NCBI RefSeq assembly: GCF_920987055.1
Contig: NZ_CAKLBX010000001.1
Span: forward strand, 620,001-684,000
From: Novosphingobium sp. CECT 9465
GTDB taxonomy: Bacteria; Pseudomonadota; Alphaproteobacteria; Sphingomonadales; Sphingomonadaceae
DNA length: 64,000 nucleotides
Direction: 5' to 3'
Shown here: positions 10,430 through 19,920 of the stretch, piece after piece
How positions within the stretch are numbered: the stretch's first letter is position 1
How the letters are laid out: every line of letters begins with the position of its first letter
Translations under genes and position numbers: made by a program
The notes under the pieces: generated by a model
What the model saw: only the letters and a program-made list of their open reading frames with translations
Told to the model about the DNA's origin: nothing
Database searches by the model: none

Positions 10430-10479
10430 TTTCGGTTTTGCGCAGAGGCGTAGATGGCGCTGAGAAGGTTTTAAGTTTG

Positions 10480-10638
10480 TTCGCGCAAAGGCGCAAAGAG
10501 AAGGAAGGCGCGAAGGTGTCGCTCCTGCGGCACACCCCCTCAATTTCACCAATTCCGCGTACCGCCGAGTTCAAGTTAAGGCCCTGCCGGGCAGAAAAAC
10601 CCCTTCGCGCCTTTCTTCTCTTTGCGCCTTTGCGCGAA
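10480..10638. repeat. Hairpin repeat after feoB (37-bp inverted arms) in a 334-bp non-coding gap
   Basis: Arms at 10480-10516 and 10602-10638 are inverted copies with one mismatch; the core TTCGCGCAAAGGCGCAAAG matches the feoA-side repeat. A partial direct copy (cgcagaggcg) sits at 10441. The gap 10430-10763 between feoB and ssb holds only this element and the presumed ssb promoter. I see no gene or RNA in it. Confidence 0.75.
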
Positions 10639-10763
10639 ACCCAAAACACTTTCAAAGCTGCGCTACCGCAAAGCGAAACCATAGGGAAAACTCGGTCATC
10701 TGACTCGCCGCAGCCTATGCCGATGCGCTAGGCAAACCGCCAGATCACAAGGGACTCGATTCG

Positions 10764-11309
10764 ATGGCAGGCAGCGTCAACAAGGTCATCCTCGTCGGCA
10801 ATCTGGGGGCAGACCCTGAAACGCGCTCGTTCCAGAATGGCGGCAAGGTGTGCAACTTGCGCATCGCCACTTCGGAAAGCTGGAAGGATCGCAACACCGG
10901 CGAAAAGCAGGAGCGCACCGAATGGCACACCGTCGCCATCTTCGGTGAAGGGCTTGCAGGCGTTGCCGAACGCTTCCTCAAGAAGGGCAGCAAGGTCTAT
11001 ATCGAAGGCCAGTTGCGTACGCGCAAGTGGCAGGACCAGTCCGGTGCGGATCGCTATTCCACTGAAGTCGTGCTCCAAGGCCCCGGCGCGGTGCTGACCA
11101 TGCTCGATGGTGCACCGGGCGGCGGCGGCGGCGGTGGTGGCCGTTCGGGCGGCTGGAATGAAGGCGGCTCGTCGGGCGGCGGTTCACGCGGTGGCGCAGG
11201 CGGCGGCTGGAATCAGGGCGGCGGCGGCGGTTCGTCCGGCGGCTTTGGTGGCGGCGCTGCGACAGGCGGCGGTTTCGGCGAAGATCTGGACGACGATATT
11301 CCGTTCTGA
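10764..11309 (+). CDS. ssb: Single-stranded DNA-binding protein
   Basis: The 181-residue SSB has an N-terminal OB fold (about residues 1-110, with [16 protein letters not shown] and [10 protein letters not shown]), a long Gly/Ser-rich flexible linker (about 115-170), and the acidic tip DLDDDIPF that binds replication and repair partners. Length and composition are normal. It is monocistronic, followed by the convergent queE. Confidence 0.96.
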   Translation: MAGSVNKVILVGNLGADPETRSFQNGGKVCNLRIATSESWKDRNTGEKQERTEWHTVAIFGEGLAGVAERFLKKGSKVYIEGQLRTRKWQDQSGADRYSTEVVLQGPGAVLTMLDGAPGGGGGGGGRSGGWNEGGSSGGGSRGGAGGGWNQGGGGGSSGGFGGGAATGGGFGEDLDDDIPF

Positions 11310-11336
11310 TCTGCGTCTGTAACTATCGCGTCGCGC

Positions 11337-12080
11337 TCACGTCCCTCGCGTATCGCCATACAAATGGATGTGCAGGCGGTCGGTAAAGCGCCAGCCGCGC
11401 TCCAGCGCCTCTTCGGCCAGCCAGCGTGACCGTTCGCGCAAGGTTGCGCTGGTCGTGCCTTCGGGCATTACGAACAGGTGATCGGCGGCAATCCGGTAAC
11501 GATGCTGTAGCGCGGCGATTTCGGCAAGGTCCGCAGGCGTCGCAACCACGAACTTGAACCATGCGCGCGGATCGCTGGCCCATGCCTCAAGCCGTTCGGG
11601 CGGCAGTGCAAGGTCTGCCGCATTGCCCGAATGGGCCAGCTTGGGGCTGACATTGTATTGATCCACCAGCGGGTCCAGCGCCGGGTGAGGGGCAACCGTT
11701 CCGTTCGTCTCGATCTCGATATTCAGGCCGGGCCGCGCGTCCTTCAAGTGCTCCACCAGACGCACCAGTGCGGCACCTTGCAGCAAGGGTTCGCCGCCGG
11801 TGATGACCAGCCGGTCTTCCGGGTGCCCAAGGATCAGCGCGGCAACCTCCGCCTCGTCGAGCGCCAACTGGTTGTCGCCACGCTCGAACGCCACTTCATC
11901 GCGGTGGGGGCGATTATCCCCGGTGAAGCGCCAAGTGTAGGCGGTGTCGCACCAGCGGCAGGCAAGGTTGCAACGTGACAGGCGCACGAAGATCGAAGGC
12001 CGCCCCATGGATGGCCCTTCGCCCTGCAACGATGCGAAGATTTCCGGTTCGCCGGGATTGACGGTGGCGAGGGTCAGCAT
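11337..12080 (-). CDS. queE: 7-carboxy-7-deazaguanine synthase (radical SAM)
   Basis: The 247-residue protein carries the QueE-type radical SAM cysteines in CNLACRWCDT, the GEG of the N-terminal SLQGEGPSMG, and LVITGGEPLLQ. It converts 6-carboxytetrahydropterin to 7-carboxy-7-deazaguanine for queuosine. The start at 12080 gives MLTLATVNPGEPEIF; two earlier in-frame ATGs (12101 and 12113) lie at or inside a palindromic repeat and may be artefacts of it. It follows valS on the same strand. Confidence 0.9.
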   Translation of the reverse strand: MLTLATVNPGEPEIFASLQGEGPSMGRPSIFVRLSRCNLACRWCDTAYTWRFTGDNRPHRDEVAFERGDNQLALDEAEVAALILGHPEDRLVITGGEPLLQGAALVRLVEHLKDARPGLNIEIETNGTVAPHPALDPLVDQYNVSPKLAHSGNAADLALPPERLEAWASDPRAWFKFVVATPADLAEIAALQHRYRIAADHLFVMPEGTTSATLRERSRWLAEEALERGWRFTDRLHIHLYGDTRGT

Positions 12081-12099
12081 GACGGCAACAGCAAACGCC

Positions 12100-12225
12100 A
12101 TCCTCCCCGGCACGGGGAGGGGGACCGCCGCAGGCGGTGGAGGGGGCTATCGTCCTGGCGTTGCGTGGGAGGAGAGTCCCCTCCACCACGCTTCGCGCGG
12201 TCCCCCTCCCCGTGCCGGGGAGGAT
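12100..12225. repeat. Palindromic repeat between valS and queE
   Basis: The element has 27-bp perfect terminal inverted repeats (12100-12126 and 12199-12225, outer end ATCCTCCCCGG) and ends in AT on both sides. It is the same family as the copy inside valS (13465-13607): the terminal arms are identical and an internal stretch around GGCTATCGTCC is shared. It lies between the valS stop and the queE start. Confidence 0.85.
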
Positions 12226-12240
12226 GGGCGTTGCGATTCG

Positions 12241-15200
12241 TCACCCCAGCCGCTTCAGCGCTGCGGCCAGACGCTCGGCCTCGGCGGCATGCATCGCATG
12301 GTCGGCACGGGCCTTTTCGACGGCTTCGGGCTTGGCCTTTTCGACGAATGATGCGTTCGAGAGGCGGCCTTCCAAGGATTTGGCTTCCTTTTGCGAAACC
12401 GCCAGCGCCTTTTCCAGACGGGCCTTTTCCGCCGCGATGTCGATCACGCCTTCCAGCGGCACGATCAGGTTCGCATCGCCCGCGCCGATCTGCATCGCCG
12501 CGCCCGCAGGCGCTGCCTCGAAACGGATTGCGGTCAGGCGGGCGAGGCGCTCGATCGCTGCCGGATTGGCTTCGATGATCGCGCGCGTTTGCGCCGATGG
12601 TTCGGGCAGGTAGGCTTCCAGCCGCGCGCCCGGTGCAATGCCCAGTTCGTTCTTGGCGGTTCTAATATTGGACACGAGTGCAATCAGCCATTCGACCTCA
12701 CGTTTAGCTGCTGCATCGATTGTTGTTTCAGGTTTCGGCCACGCAGCTACGATCAGCTCACTCTCGCGGTCACCAAGTGAATGCCACAGTTCTTCTGTAA
12801 CAAAAGGCATGAATGGGTGGAGCATAACGAGGATCTGGTCGAGAACCCAACCCGCGACAGTGCGAGTCTCACCTTCCAGGATAGGGTCGCTCACCGCGCC
12901 TAAAATCGGCTTGAGGAATTCGATGTACCAGTCGCAGAACTGGTCCCAGACGAAGTGATAGACGGTGTTCGCCGCCGCATCGAAGCGCAGGTCGGCCATC
13001 GCCTGATCGAGCGCGGCGACGGTTTCCACCACTTCGCCGATGATCCATTTATTGACTGCGGAGGTTGCAGTAGGAGCTGCTACTGACGAGCTAGCCCCTA
13101 TTCCGACATTTTGGCAGAAGCGCGCGGCGTTCCACAGCTTCGTGGCAAAGTTGCGGTAACCCTCGACGCGGCGCTCATCCATCTTCACGTCGCGGCCCTG
13201 GCTTTCCATGGCGCACATGAAGAAGCGCAGCGCATCGGCCCCGTACTTGTCGATCAGCAGCAGCGGGTCGACCACGTTGCCCTTGGACTTGGACATCTTC
13301 GCGCCGTCAGCCGCGCGGACAAGGCCGTGGAGGTAGAGCTTTTTCCACGGGTTCTGCCCGGTCATCGCCTGCCCCATCATCATCATGCGGGCATCCCAGA
13401 AGAACAGGATGTCGAAGCCGGAAACGAGCAGGTCGTTGGGGTAGTGCTTGGCAAGGAGCGAACGATCCTCCCCGGCACGGGGAGGGGGACCGCCCGCAGG
13501 GTGGTGGAGGGGGCTATCGTCCGGGCGCGACGCCGAGGGGGTGGCATGATCCGGAGAGTCCCCTCCACCATGCTGCGCATGGTCCCCCTCCCCGTGCCGG
13601 GGAGGATTGTCTTCGGGCCAGCCGAGCGTGGCGAACGGCCACAGCGCGGAGGAGAACCATGTGTCGAGGACGTCTGGGTCGCGGGTTAAGAACACTCGAC
13701 GTTTGTTTTCTGAGGTTTGGAAACTCAGTCGATTAACTTCGCGCTCAGTGTCCGAATCTAGGCGAACCTCGAAGTCATCTCCGTAATAGTCTTGTGCTTT
13801 TTGGAGTGCGGAAGCGTCATCTTCAGCAACAAAACATTGCCTTAGTGATCCTGTATCGCGGACGGGCCTAACTGTGTGGACGAGCAAACCGTCGTCATCT
13901 TTCCTGGGTCCATACCACGCCGGAATCCGGTGTCCCCACCACAGTTGCCGCGAAACGCACCAGGGCTGGATGTTTTCCATCCAGTTGAAAAAGGTTTTTT
14001 CCCAGGTCTTGGGCACGATTTCCACCGCGCCGGACTTCACCGCTTCAATGGCCGGTTGAGCCAAGGTCTCGGCATCGACATACCACTGATCCGTCAGCCA
14101 AGGCTCGATCACCACGCCGCCACGATCACCGAACGGTGTCTGGATCGTCCGCGGTTCGAAATCGGCGGCAACTTCGTTGCCTTCCTTGTCCTTCGTGATG
14201 TGCGGGATGAGGAAACCTTGTTCCTTCATCCGTTCCACAATCAGCTTGCGCGCGTCGAAGCGGTCCATGCCGATGAATTCGTCCGGCACCAGTCCGTCCG
14301 CGGTCTGCACCACCTTGGCCTCGGCATCGAACATGTTGAGCATGTCACCCGCCTTGATCCCGGCGCGCTTGCCCACTTCGAAGTCGTTGAAGTCATGCCC
14401 CGGCGTGATCTTCACGGCGCCCGAACCCAGTTCCGGGTCGGCGTGTTCATCGGCGACGACGCGCAGGCGACGCCCGGTCAGCGGCTGATCAATGAACGCG
14501 CCGATCACCGACTTGTACCGTGCATCCTCAGGATGAACCGCCACGCACATATCGGCCAGCATCGTTTCGGGGCGCGTGGTGGCGACCTCGATGTAGTCCA
14601 GCCCGTCATCGCGAGTCACGCCGTCAGCCAGCGGATACTTGAAGTGCCAGAAGCCGCCCTGCGTCTCGCGGGTTTCCACCTCAAGGTCGGAAATCGCGGT
14701 CTTCAGCTTGGGGTCCCAGTTCACCAGCCGCTTGTCGCGGTAAATCAGGCCCTTCTTGTGCAGGTCCACGAACACCTTGACCACGGCCTTGGTGAAGTGC
14801 GGGTCCATCGTGAACTGTTCGCGGCTCCAGTCCATCGAACAGCCGAGGCGGCGAAGCTGGCCGGTGATCGTGCCGCCGCTCTCGTGCTTCCACTCCCAGA
14901 CTTTTTCGATGAACTGCTCGCGCGTGTAATTGGTGCGCTTGTCCTGTTTCGCCTCCATCTGGCGTTCGACCACCATCTGCGTGGCGATGCCTGCGTGATC
15001 GGTGCCGACCACCCACAAGGCATCCTTGCCGCGCAGGCGTTCGTAACGGATCATCACGTCCTGCAACGTGTTGTCCAGCGCGTGGCCGATGTGGAGGCTG
15101 CCGGTCACGTTCGGCGGGGGGTTCACGATGGTGAAGGGCGCAGCGTCGGGGCGTTTGGGGCGGAACAGACCGTTCTGTTCCCAATGGGCATACCATTTGG

Positions 15201-15273
15201 CTTCAAGGCCGGCCGGCTCGAAAGTCTTGGCGAGTTCTGCGGGATCGTTTCCTGCGGGATTCTGTGCGCTCAT
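12241..15273 (-). CDS. valS: Valyl-tRNA synthetase with an in-frame palindromic insert
   Basis: The 1010-residue class I synthetase has [17 protein letters not shown] (HIGH motif), the editing domain, [14 protein letters not shown] (KMSKS), an anticodon-binding domain and a C-terminal coiled coil. It is longer than usual because residues about 556-603 come from a palindromic repeat inserted between FATLGWPE and [16 protein letters not shown]. The frame stays open through it and all later motifs are intact, so the protein is probably functional with an extra loop rich in Pro, His, Gly and Asp. Stretches near 12660-12860, 13050-13115 and 13681-13905 are clearly less GC-rich than the rest and may be recombined segments. 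The start [10 protein letters not shown] was chosen over upstream frames. Confidence 0.93.
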   Translation of the reverse strand: MSAQNPAGNDPAELAKTFEPAGLEAKWYAHWEQNGLFRPKRPDAAPFTIVNPPPNVTGSLHIGHALDNTLQDVMIRYERLRGKDALWVVGTDHAGIATQMVVERQMEAKQDKRTNYTREQFIEKVWEWKHESGGTITGQLRRLGCSMDWSREQFTMDPHFTKAVVKVFVDLHKKGLIYRDKRLVNWDPKLKTAISDLEVETRETQGGFWHFKYPLADGVTRDDGLDYIEVATTRPETMLADMCVAVHPEDARYKSVIGAFIDQPLTGRRLRVVADEHADPELGSGAVKITPGHDFNDFEVGKRAGIKAGDMLNMFDAEAKVVQTADGLVPDEFIGMDRFDARKLIVERMKEQGFLIPHITKDKEGNEVAADFEPRTIQTPFGDRGGVVIEPWLTDQWYVDAETLAQPAIEAVKSGAVEIVPKTWEKTFFNWMENIQPWCVSRQLWWGHRIPAWYGPRKDDDGLLVHTVRPVRDTGSLRQCFVAEDDASALQKAQDYYGDDFEVRLDSDTEREVNRLSFQTSENKRRVFLTRDPDVLDTWFSSALWPFATLGWPEDNPPRHGEGDHAQHGGGDSPDHATPSASRPDDSPLHHPAGGPPPRAGEDRSLLAKHYPNDLLVSGFDILFFWDARMMMMGQAMTGQNPWKKLYLHGLVRAADGAKMSKSKGNVVDPLLLIDKYGADALRFFMCAMESQGRDVKMDERRVEGYRNFATKLWNAARFCQNVGIGASSSVAAPTATSAVNKWIIGEVVETVAALDQAMADLRFDAAANTVYHFVWDQFCDWYIEFLKPILGAVSDPILEGETRTVAGWVLDQILVMLHPFMPFVTEELWHSLGDRESELIVAAWPKPETTIDAAAKREVEWLIALVSNIRTAKNELGIAPGARLEAYLPEPSAQTRAIIEANPAAIERLARLTAIRFEAAPAGAAMQIGAGDANLIVPLEGVIDIAAEKARLEKALAVSQKEAKSLEGRLSNASFVEKAKPEAVEKARADHAMHAAEAERLAAALKRLG
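13465..13607. repeat. Palindromic repeat inserted in frame inside valS
   Basis: Twenty-seven-bp perfect terminal inverted repeats lie at 13465-13491 and 13581-13607, identical to those of the copy at 12100-12225. Taking the element as 139 bp (13467-13605) plus a 2-bp AT target duplication gives 141 bp, exactly 47 codons, which explains the preserved frame. The element is read on the valS strand without a stop codon. Confidence 0.85.
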
Positions 15274-15413
15274 GGGGCCGCGCCTTGCCATCTGGCATGC
15301 GTGGCTGCAAGTGCACAAGCGGTTCCCGCGCGGAACCTTCCGCACAGTTCCCGCGTTATGGCGCATGTGTTGCACTTGTCGCCTTGCCAGATTTCCCGCA
15401 TGAAGCGGACAAC

Positions 15414-16532
15414 ATGCGGGCTTTAACAGATTTTCAGCTTACGCCGCGGTCCGGGGACCAGGGGGCGGTGCTCGTTTTCAGCGGGCCTATGACCGTGTCT
15501 GCGCTGGGCGTGGCCGACCGCAGCCTGCGTGATCTGGACGATTCCCTTGCGGAAATCGATGTTTCTGCGGTTACCGTCATGGATACTGTCGGCGCGTGGA
15601 CGGTGTGGCGCCTTTCGCGCGATACCGGCGCGAAGATCGTGGGGTGCAAGGAAGAGCCGCAGAAACTGATTGATGCGATCAGCAAGGCCGATTCCAACGC
15701 CCATTCGATCCGCGCCCCGCGCCTGCCTTTGTTGCAGCGCGTACCCGAACATGTCGGCGATGTGATGATCGGGCTGGGCATGGGCTTCCTGCGCGTGATC
15801 GGCTTTCTTGGCCAGATCGTGCTCTCGGTCGGCTCATTGGCCCGCCACCCCTCGCGCTTCCGAATCAAGGCCCTGGTCCATCAGATGGAACTGGTCGGGG
15901 TCAATTCGCTCGCCATCATCGGGTTGATGAGCTTCCTTGTCGGCATCGTGATCGCACAGCAGGGCGCGGTGCAATTGCGCCAGTTCGGGGCGGAGATCTA
16001 CACCGTAAACCTCGTTGGCCGCCTCACCTTGCGCGAACTGGGCGTGCTGATGACCGCGATCATGGTGGCGGGCCGCTCCGGCTCGGCTTTTGCCGCGCAA
16101 CTCGGCACGATGAAGCTGACCGAAGAAGTTGACGCCATGCGCACGATCGGCGTCTCGCCGATGGATGCGCTGGTCGTTCCGCGCATTCTTGCCACCATGC
16201 TGATGATGCCGCTGCTCGGCTTCTATTCGGCATTTCTGGGAATCATTGGCGGCGCGTTCCTCTCCAGCCTCACGCTTGGCATTCCGTTTTTCACCTTCCT
16301 GGCGCGCATTCAGGAAGTTGTGCCGCTGCATGACGTTTGGGTGGGCATCACCAAGGCTCCGGTATTCGGCCTGATCGTGGCGCTGGCAGGATGCTATCAG
16401 GGCATGCAGGTGAAGAACAACGCCGAGGAAGTGGGCACACGCACCACGGCTGCGGTGGTCATGGCCATTTTCACCGTGATCGTGCTTGATGCGTTCTTCG
16501 CGGTGTTCTTCACGGAAATCGGGTGGGGCTGA
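15414..16532 (+). CDS. mlaE: MlaE-type phospholipid ABC transporter permease with N-terminal STAS-like domain
   Basis: The 372-residue protein combines an N-terminal STAS/MlaB-like region (about residues 1-100) with an MlaE permease of five or so membrane segments, including [20 protein letters not shown]. It is the inner-membrane part of a system moving phospholipid between the outer and inner membranes. The ATG at 15414 begins [11 protein letters not shown]; longer in-frame openings cross the valS 5' region. mlaF starts at its stop (TGATG). Confidence 0.9.
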   Translation: MRALTDFQLTPRSGDQGAVLVFSGPMTVSALGVADRSLRDLDDSLAEIDVSAVTVMDTVGAWTVWRLSRDTGAKIVGCKEEPQKLIDAISKADSNAHSIRAPRLPLLQRVPEHVGDVMIGLGMGFLRVIGFLGQIVLSVGSLARHPSRFRIKALVHQMELVGVNSLAIIGLMSFLVGIVIAQQGAVQLRQFGAEIYTVNLVGRLTLRELGVLMTAIMVAGRSGSAFAAQLGTMKLTEEVDAMRTIGVSPMDALVVPRILATMLMMPLLGFYSAFLGIIGGAFLSSLTLGIPFFTFLARIQEVVPLHDVWVGITKAPVFGLIVALAGCYQGMQVKNNAEEVGTRTTAAVVMAIFTVIVLDAFFAVFFTEIGWG

Positions 16533-17440
16533 TGGCCGAGGTTCAAACCCCAGAGGCAGCCGTGCAGGAATTGCCCGACATGCCCGATGCGTTTGAGGGC
16601 GATTACCCCATCCGCGTTCGCGGCATCCGCAACGTGTTTGGCGAAAACGTCATTCACGATGGTCTCGATCTCGATGTGCGCAAGGGCGAGATCATCGGCG
16701 TCGTTGGTGGATCGGGCACGGGCAAATCGGTGCTGATGCGGACGATCATCGGATTGCAGACGCCGGAATCGGGCGAAGTCGAAGTGCTTGGCCAGTCGAT
16801 CACCGATGCGCGCGACGATGCCGATATCGACATTCGCAGCCGCTGGGGGGTGCTGTTTCAGGGCGGGGCGCTGTTTTCCACGCTGACCGTGGCCGAAAAC
16901 GTCGAAGTGCCTCTGCGCGAGTTCTATCCTGAGATCAACGATGAACTGCGCCACGAAATCGCGCGCTACAAGGTGCTGCTGTCCGGCCTTCCGGCGGACG
17001 CGACCAGCAAGTATCCGTCCGAACTTTCAGGCGGCATGAAGAAGCGCGCCGGACTGGCACGGGCGCTTTCGCTCGATCCTGAACTGCTGTTCCTGGATGA
17101 ACCGACCGCGGGCCTCGATCCCATCGGAGCAGCGGCGTTCGATCAGTTGATCCTGCAATTGCAGCAGACGCTAGGCCTTACCGTGTTCCTGATCACGCAC
17201 GATCTTGATACGCTGTACGAGATATGCGACCGGGTGGCGGTAATCGCTGACAAGAAGGTGATTGCGGTGGGCACCATCGAAGAATTGCTCGCGCTCGATC
17301 ATCCGTGGATTCAGGAATATTTCAACGGTCCGCGCGGGCGGGCCGCTCAGGATTCGCAGGCACGGCACGATGCCGTGCGCGCAAACGTGGCGGCGGACGA
17401 CACGCCACAACGCAATGCGCCGGTAAAGGGCGAGGCATAA
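16532..17440 (+). CDS. mlaF: MlaF-type phospholipid ABC transporter ATPase
   Basis: The 302-residue ATPase has Walker A GGSGTGKS, the ABC signature LSGGMKKRAGLARAL, Walker B LLFLDEPTAGLD and the switch histidine in LITHDLDTL. The C-terminal 40 residues are polar and unlike the domain proper. The start overlaps the mlaE stop by 1 bp; mlaD follows after 9 bp. Confidence 0.93.
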   Translation: MAEVQTPEAAVQELPDMPDAFEGDYPIRVRGIRNVFGENVIHDGLDLDVRKGEIIGVVGGSGTGKSVLMRTIIGLQTPESGEVEVLGQSITDARDDADIDIRSRWGVLFQGGALFSTLTVAENVEVPLREFYPEINDELRHEIARYKVLLSGLPADATSKYPSELSGGMKKRAGLARALSLDPELLFLDEPTAGLDPIGAAAFDQLILQLQQTLGLTVFLITHDLDTLYEICDRVAVIADKKVIAVGTIEELLALDHPWIQEYFNGPRGRAAQDSQARHDAVRANVAADDTPQRNAPVKGEA

Positions 17441-17449
17441 GGACAGGCC

Positions 17450-18409
17450 ATGGAAACGCGGGCAAACCACATATGGGTCGGTCTGGTCACACTGGCGCTG
17501 CTGGCGGCAACGGCCATGCTGACCATCTGGATCGCACGCCTGAACCAGGGCGAACTGGCTGAATACGATATCTTCTTCAAGCAGTCGGTCGATGGGCTGG
17601 CAAAGGGATCGGAGGTATCGTTTTCAGGTGTACCGTTCGGGCAGGTCAAGAACATCGAACTGTGGGAGCGCGATCCCGAATTCGTGCGGGTGCGGATTGC
17701 GGTCGATCGCAAGGTCCCGATCCTGCAGGGCACCACCGCCAGCTTGCAGGGCAGCTTCACCGGGGTTTCCACGATTCAGCTTTCGGGTGCGGTAAAGGGG
17801 GCGCCTGCCATCGAATGTCCGCGCGAAAACAAGCGCGCGACCTGCCCTGAAGGTGTTCCCGTGATCCCGACCAAGCGTTCCGGCCTTGGCGAAATCCTGT
17901 CCAACGCACCGCTTCTGCTTGAACGGCTGGCGACGCTGACCGAGCGGTTGACGATGGTGCTTTCGGACAAGAACCAGAAGTCGATCGAGAACATCCTGAC
18001 CAATACCGACAAGCTCAGTGGGAACCTTGCTGATGCTTCACCCGACGTGAAGCGGACAATGGCGGAACTGCAGGCGACCTTGCGGCAGGCCAACTATGCC
18101 CTGGTAAGCTTCGAGAAGCTGACCAATTCGGCTGATTCCATGATCAATGATGAAGGCAACGGCCTTGCCCGGCAGATGCGCCAGACGCTGAAATCGGCCG
18201 AGGGCGCGGCCAATGAATTGAAAGTAACGCTGAGCGAGGCGCGCCCTGCCGCGCGCCAGTTGAACGAACGCACCCTGCCCGCTGCCGAAGCCGCGATCCG
18301 TGATTTGCAGGCGACCACCAAGTCGCTGCGCGAGGTCACCGACCGGATCAACGACCAGGGTGTCGGTGGCTTCGTGGGCGGTCCCAAGCTGCCCGATTAC
18401 AAGAACTGA
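17450..18409 (+). CDS. mlaD: MlaD/MCE-domain substrate-binding protein
   Basis: The 319-residue protein has an N-terminal membrane anchor (about residues 9-28), one MCE domain (about 38-120, with SVDGLAKGSEVSFSGVPFG), then a long helical region to the C-terminus. MCE proteins form hexameric periplasmic rings that carry lipid to MlaEF. It sits between mlaF and the lipoprotein gene in one transcript. Confidence 0.92.
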   Translation: METRANHIWVGLVTLALLAATAMLTIWIARLNQGELAEYDIFFKQSVDGLAKGSEVSFSGVPFGQVKNIELWERDPEFVRVRIAVDRKVPILQGTTASLQGSFTGVSTIQLSGAVKGAPAIECPRENKRATCPEGVPVIPTKRSGLGEILSNAPLLLERLATLTERLTMVLSDKNQKSIENILTNTDKLSGNLADASPDVKRTMAELQATLRQANYALVSFEKLTNSADSMINDEGNGLARQMRQTLKSAEGAANELKVTLSEARPAARQLNERTLPAAEAAIRDLQATTKSLREVTDRINDQGVGGFVGGPKLPDYKN

Positions 18410-18422
18410 GGAGGCGAGAGAG

Positions 18423-18998
18423 ATGATCCGCAAAACCCTGATCGCGATGTCGCTCTCCACCGCGCTGGCGGGCTGTGTCAGCCTTGGCCCGAAGGTGCCC
18501 GACACGCTGCTCTCGCTCCGCCCGACCAGCGCACCCGCCGCGGGCGCGACATCAAGCGGTACGTTCGGCACCGCGCTGGCCGTGATCGAACCTGCGGCCG
18601 AAGCGCGGCTTGCGGTCAATCGCGTTCCGGTGCAGATCGATGACGCCAATGTCGCCTATCTCAAGAAGACGATGTGGGTGGAACGCCCCTCGCGGCTGTT
18701 CCAGCGCCTGCTGGCGGAAACGATCCGGGCCAGAGGCAATCGGCTGGTGATCGAAGGCGATCCGGGCAGTGACGGACCGAAACTTTCGGGGCGTCTACTG
18801 GACATGGGCTATGACGCGCGCACCCGCTCTGCGATTGTCCGCTACGATGCGATCAAGGAAACCGGCGGGGGCAGAATCGAAACCCGCCGCTTCGAAAGCG
18901 TGGTCCCGGTCACCGATGCCGAGGCGAAATACGTCGGCCCGGCGCTGAACGAAGCCGCGAACACCGTCGCGCAGGCCGTGGCGGAGTGGGTGGGCTAA
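18423..18998 (+). CDS. ABC-type transport auxiliary lipoprotein (PqiC/YmbA-like)
   Basis: The 191-residue protein has a lipoprotein signal ending in LAGC (residue 18) and a domain like the ABC-type transport auxiliary lipoproteins that accompany MCE systems. It starts 13 bp after mlaD with a gaggcgagag ribosome site and probably acts at the outer-membrane side of the Mla pathway. Its stop overlaps the convergent atp12 stop by 4 bp. Confidence 0.85.
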   Translation: MIRKTLIAMSLSTALAGCVSLGPKVPDTLLSLRPTSAPAAGATSSGTFGTALAVIEPAAEARLAVNRVPVQIDDANVAYLKKTMWVERPSRLFQRLLAETIRARGNRLVIEGDPGSDGPKLSGRLLDMGYDARTRSAIVRYDAIKETGGGRIETRRFESVVPVTDAEAKYVGPALNEAANTVAQAVAEWVG

Positions 18999-19690
18999 CC
19001 CCGCGCCAGCGCCGCAAACCGGGCCGCTGCGGCAAAGGCAGCGGCACGCCTGGCGCGCAGTTCGATGGCTTCCCAGTCCTTGCCCCAGAGTTCGGCCTGC
19101 CAGTCTTCTTCCAGATTGGCGGCATCCCACAGCGCGTCGATGTCTGCGTTGGGGGCAAGCGCGGCAAGGCCGATCACCAGTGATGCGGCAAGGCCTGCGG
19201 TATTGCGCAGCGCTGCCAGCGAAAAGGCATCCAGCATGGCAAGTTCGTCGCGCAGCCGCGCCAGCGTTTCGGGTGGCTGGGGCTTGTGGATCACGCCTGC
19301 GATCCGCACGAACCGCACACCAAGCCGCGTTTCGGCCTCTGTCAGCAACGGTTCCCACATCAGCCGCTGGCGCGCAGCAAAAGCCTCGTCCGGCTCTGCG
19401 CGATAGCACAGCGTGTCTGTATCGGCATAAGGCAGCAGGCTTTCGATGGCGGCTGCGGGATCGCGCGCAACAACGTCCAGCGCAAAGTCGGCCATGTCGC
19501 GCAGAAGGAACAGCGCCGGGTTGATCTCGTCACCCTGTTCCGCCCATTCCTGCGCCATGGCTTCCGCCAGCGCGCGCGTTGGCACGATCTGCGGACGCGC
19601 GCTGACCGTCTTGATCGCCCGTCCATCCAGATGCACCCCGAAGCCGCCTGCGGCCTCGGCAACGGTCACGTCACGGTAAAAACGCTTCAT
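18995..19690 (-). CDS. ATP12 family F1-ATPase assembly chaperone
   Basis: The 231-residue protein matches the ATP12 family (KRFYRDVTVAEAAGGFGVHLDGR at the start, then WEPLLTEAETRLGVRF). In mitochondria ATP12 chaperones F1 alpha; the alphaproteobacterial role is presumed similar. It is the last gene of a tightly overlapping minus-strand run and overlaps the upstream small membrane protein gene by 4 bp. Confidence 0.9.
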   Translation of the reverse strand: MKRFYRDVTVAEAAGGFGVHLDGRAIKTVSARPQIVPTRALAEAMAQEWAEQGDEINPALFLLRDMADFALDVVARDPAAAIESLLPYADTDTLCYRAEPDEAFAARQRLMWEPLLTEAETRLGVRFVRIAGVIHKPQPPETLARLRDELAMLDAFSLAALRNTAGLAASLVIGLAALAPNADIDALWDAANLEEDWQAELWGKDWEAIELRARRAAAFAAAARFAALARG

Positions 19691-19920
19691 TCTCGTGGAG
19701 ACCTCCAGCGGCGCGCAAGGAAGCGCGGCAGCGCGTAGAATTCGATCAGGCCGATGGCGGCCAGGGTATAGCCCGCTTCGGGCGGCAGGCCGGCGGCCCA
19801 TGCAGGCGCCTTGCCTGCAATCAAGACGACCGCCAGCAGCACCAGCACCGCGCCCGAAAGGCGCGCCAGTTGCAGAACGGCGAAGCGCTTCGCCGCAAGA
19901 TCGTCGGGCGATGTTGTCAT
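19687..19920 (-). CDS. Small two-helix membrane protein
   Basis: The 77-residue protein has two hydrophobic segments (about residues 22-41 and 46-66). I recognise no named family. Four-bp overlaps at both ends, with the HAD phosphatase and atp12 genes, make it a credible coupled gene and not a chance frame. Its position before atp12 does not establish a function. Confidence 0.75.
   Translation of the reverse strand: MTTSPDDLAAKRFAVLQLARLSGAVLVLLAVVLIAGKAPAWAAGLPPEAGYTLAAIGLIEFYALPRFLARRWRSPRE

Noticed and set aside
13465..13607. valS being a pseudogene broken by the palindromic insert.
   Set aside because: The frame is kept (47 extra codons) and all later motifs including KMSKS and the coiled coil are intact.
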